From positions 29,738,501 through 29,802,500 of the forward strand of contig JAPQWV010000002.1 of assembly GCA_027422505.1 (NCBI GenBank): 64,000 nucleotides of DNA, read 5' to 3'. This DNA is from Craterostigma plantagineum (lineage: Eukaryota; Streptophyta; Magnoliopsida; Lamiales; Linderniaceae). This document shows positions 61,621 through 64,000 of this stretch, piece after piece. A program made the translations under genes and the position numbers. The notes beneath the pieces are model-generated. The model was not told the origin of the DNA and did not search any database. It was given only the letters and a program-made list of their open reading frames with translations. Numbering within the stretch: position 1 is the first letter of the stretch; every line of letters starts with the position of its first letter.

Positions 61621-63506
61621 TGATAAACGTATTTTCTTACGTTTATATTTGTTATATTTAAGTCGTTTACATGACAAGTTAAGTCGTTTTGATTATTTGT
61701 GCACTATAATATGGTTTCACAACACAATCAAACGTTTTACGGCAGTTTTGCGACAGTTAAGTTTATCTCAATGATCACAGGGAAACGATGTCCGATGGAC
61801 CTGAAATTTTAACCATAGATAGAGGACTCGTAAATCTTGATTCTGTCCAAAGGGATTTAAATCCGATGTGTAGATCGAAAGATATGAATTTTTGAACTTG
61901 CTGTTGTTTTGGCAGAAAAGAGTCACGGCCGTGACTTTATGCAGGAGGCCGTGAATGCTACCAGAATGCCATTTTCTTGCTCGATGATGTCACGGCCGTG
62001 AACCTGAACCAACCAAGCCGTGAAGGACCAGTCATGGCCGTGAAAGGAGGTGCTAGAGGCCGTGAATGTGGGCAGAAAGTCGATTTTAAGCCCGAACTTG
62101 TCACGGCCGTGAACGTGAAGCCTCCAAGCCGTGAACATGGGCAGAGAGACGTGTTTTCTTCAGGTTTAACATTGTCACGGCCGTGAGGATGCATACACTA
62201 GGCCGTGAACGTCCATGTGGCCATGTTTAAAAGTCAAGCACATACAAGAAAATGATCCTTAACTTATTCTTATCTTCTTGGAAACGAAACTAGGGACAAG
62301 AAATCCGACTCTTGGAGGCTAGAAATCTGAATTTTGGGCTACAATTACGACTTTGGAGGATACTTTTAAGCATGGGGAGACAAGAAATCTGATTTTGGCA
62401 ACTCCTTGGAACTTACGTTGAAGAAAAGAGCAAAAACAGTGATGGAGATGAACGTCTATATAAAGGCCATTGTAAAGAGAAGAGAGGGAGAAGAGGAACG
62501 TGAGGCAAAAAAGGTACACAACTAAGCTCATATACGTACAAACACGTTGCCTCATTAAACCCAAGAACACCTCCCATACACATATTTAGTTCGCTCACCA
62601 CGTGCTCGATAAAACTACTCAGTGAAGGACGGGATTAACTTCGAAGCCGAATTCAGGGAAGCATTTATGATATCTTCGGTGTTAATTACGTGTTTTGTTG
62701 TGATCATTATGAGTAGCTAAATATTGTATATTGAGATGAGATGAACCCTAGTGCGATCGATCGTATGTTTACGTGTATTTGATGTTTTGCTATTGTTATG
62801 ACTCGTTGTTTAAGAAGCATATGATTTTGATTATGTCTATGTGATTGAAATTTTCTAGTTAGCTCGATCATGTCTATGTGATTTAGTTAATATAATTGGG
62901 AATCGTGCGCTACGCTCGAGAGAGGGGCGAACGATTAGACCACTCGTAAACGAGCGGAATAAACTCATCGCTAGAGATAGGTTGAACTACCCCGCCGGAT
63001 TAGAGTCAAATCTAATAGCGGGATTCACCGTGATTTTAATGCGATCATCGATTAAGTAGTTAGGGAAGCTTGCCCGGCTACTTAATGCGTTGATTAGTTG
63101 TTTGCGAGTCTCGTATGATAAGGCGCAGTTTCGTCAGTCGTATGAATTCGTACGCATGTAGTAGGAATCTCCACGGTCTAATGATAGCTTAATTTACGTA
63201 TAGTAGATATTTGTTTTGGTCGAGCTAGGGGGATTCGAAATCTCAAATACGTCTGTTTCCATAAGGGTTTTCCTCTCCTACCATTTTACTCAGTGTATTT
63301 CAATTATTGTTATATTTACCGTCTCAACAACCCAAAAATATTTACTAGGATATTTAAACGACGGTTTTCTATGAAGTATATAGTTCCTTTGGGTTCGATA
63401 CTCGAATACTTGCCATTTCTATGCTATTTTCGATAGGTACACTTGCCTGTTGAGGTAGGATAGTTGTCGATATTCGTTTTATTTTATTACTCGATCCGCT
63501 CGATCA
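61621..63506 (+). repeat. 3' LTR (1886 bp)
   Basis: Same TGATAAACG start and CTCGATCA end as the 5' LTR, with a TATA box at about 62457. The palindrome module array is at 61923-62210. Sixteen bases longer than the 5' copy because of many single-base indels. Confidence 0.93.
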
Positions 63507-63511
63507 TGGAT

Positions 63512-63840
63512 CTCTCTAAATATTGTGACCTTTGTTTAACCATTTTCTTCTAATACTGTTGAGACAAAAATACGTATTCCATGCTTCATTTTCTTTCATT
63601 TTCTATCTCTAGATAACATATTATATGCTTGTGATATCTGCATATATGATAATGAAACTGCAAGAAAATTTGAACATCAAAAGCAGACGCTCTACGCTCT
63701 GACCAATTGGATCATACAGGACAACAACAACAACAATAAAATTGAGAATTATGCGAAAAGAGATCAACAAAGCATGTCAGACACCAACTAATTAAAGGAA
63801 ACTGAAATGCAATTAGCCTTGACTGTTTTATTTTTTTCAG
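63512..63840. other. region after the retrotransposon
   Basis: AT-rich, continuing the APT 3' flank interrupted by the element. It ends in a T-rich tract TTTTATTTTTTTCAG (63826-63840) that looks like a splice acceptor for the next exon. ACAACAACAACAA lies at 63721-63733. Confidence 0.4.
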
Positions 63841-64000
63841 GCACAGATGAAGTCCTTGGGAAGAGTCTTTCCACAAGTGTTGATGAGCAAGCTCAATGAA
63901 ATGGGAATGTTGACATTAATCCCGAGAATGTTCGCCTTCAACGCAGTGCATAGGCAAACAGCAGCTTCAAGATCCAAAAGCCCGCCGAGGGCCGAGCAGC
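63841..64000 (+). CDS. unrecognised exon, open at right edge
   Basis: After a polypyrimidine-CAG acceptor the frame is open to the window end: [20 protein letters not shown], then [20 protein letters not shown] and a basic, Ser/Pro-rich stretch. An ATG at 63847 could be the start codon if the preceding intron is in the 5' UTR. Base composition rises to coding-like GC and the frame lacks stops for 53 codons. I do not recognise the family. Confidence 0.45.

Larger units (their letters stand above)
56965..63506 (+). mobile_element. non-autonomous LTR retrotransposon (Athila-like gypsy features), complete with target duplication
   Basis: Two LTRs (56965-58834 and 61621-63506) start TGATAAACG and end CTCGATCA. 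The element is flanked by the 5-bp repeat TGGAT (56960-56964, 63507-63511). The primer-binding site follows the 5' LTR at 58841, and a purine tract precedes the 3' LTR. The internal part is only 2.8 kb and encodes a broken gag remnant but no protease, reverse transcriptase, RNase H or integrase. The Asp-tRNA-type primer site, long LTRs, gag relics and repeated AAGTGTGGGG tracts resemble Athila-type Ty3/gypsy elements. It must be mobilised in trans, if at all. Confidence 0.93.

Noticed and set aside
56965..63506. Endogenous pararetrovirus or virus-derived sequence
   Set aside because: TG...CA LTRs, 5-bp duplication, tRNA primer site and gag-type remnant identify an ordinary LTR retrotransposon; no viral coat or movement genes are present.
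63684..63716. tRNA-like half on the minus strand (AATTGGTCAGAGCGTAGAGCGTC)
   Set aside because: It resembles a D-arm/A-box region but has no acceptor stem, anticodon arm or proper T arm; at most a degraded tRNA or SINE fragment.

Overview
This is nuclear DNA from a flowering plant, very probably a eudicot and perhaps an asterid. The genes have short GT-AG introns, the spacers are AT-rich, and the families are plant-specific (TIC110, LBD, OVATE, CYP73A, SKU5-like, R2R3-MYB). I rebuilt exon structures by matching splice sites to reading phase; every multi-exon model below except the RPS26-like locus closes into one open frame.

Layout: a coiled-coil C-terminus of NET4/CIP1 type (left edge, +); cinnamate 4-hydroxylase (+, 2145-3964); an RPS26-like locus with broken frame (+, 4541-5513); an OVATE-family repressor (-, 8225-9337); an LBD15-like factor (+, 11294-12216); a probable solo LTR (12605-13894); TIC110 in 15 exons (-, 14184-19327); a block of nested transposons (19671-21792); a copper amine oxidase (+, 23341-25999); an R2R3-MYB of the MYB20/43/85 type (-, 26589-27465); more transposons; two invertase/PME inhibitors (+, 31694 and 35627) separated by two elements; HOP/STI1 (-, 37649-40043); an SKU5-like protein (-, 41093-43708); transaldolase (-, 44791-47322); trehalose-6-phosphate phosphatase (-, 47824-49746); tRNA-Gly(GCC) (52744-52814); adenine phosphoribosyltransferase (+, 54804-56775); a complete but pol-less LTR retrotransposon (56965-63506); and the start of an unrecognised exon at the right edge.

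The host genes are ordinary and unrelated to one another; I see no biosynthetic cluster or operon-like unit. Links are loose: C4H and a MYB of the lignin-regulating clade share the window, and several products act in the wall or apoplast (PMEIs, SKU5-like, amine oxidase).

The most interesting material is in the repeats. Exact target-site duplications define a two-copy hAT family (one copy in the C4H promoter), GTACC-rich hAT-like elements (one split by a second hAT), a third hAT carrying a SINE-like insert, a CACTA MITE and a Stowaway MITE. Several of these families are internally saturated with short motifs. The LTR retrotransposon carries in its U3 five evenly built modules, each a TCACGGCCGTGA palindrome followed about 25 bp later by a GGCCGTGA half-site. 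Its two LTRs differ mainly by one-base indels at short homopolymers, which looks more like consensus error than evolution; that warning also applies to the frameshifts in the RPS26-like locus.
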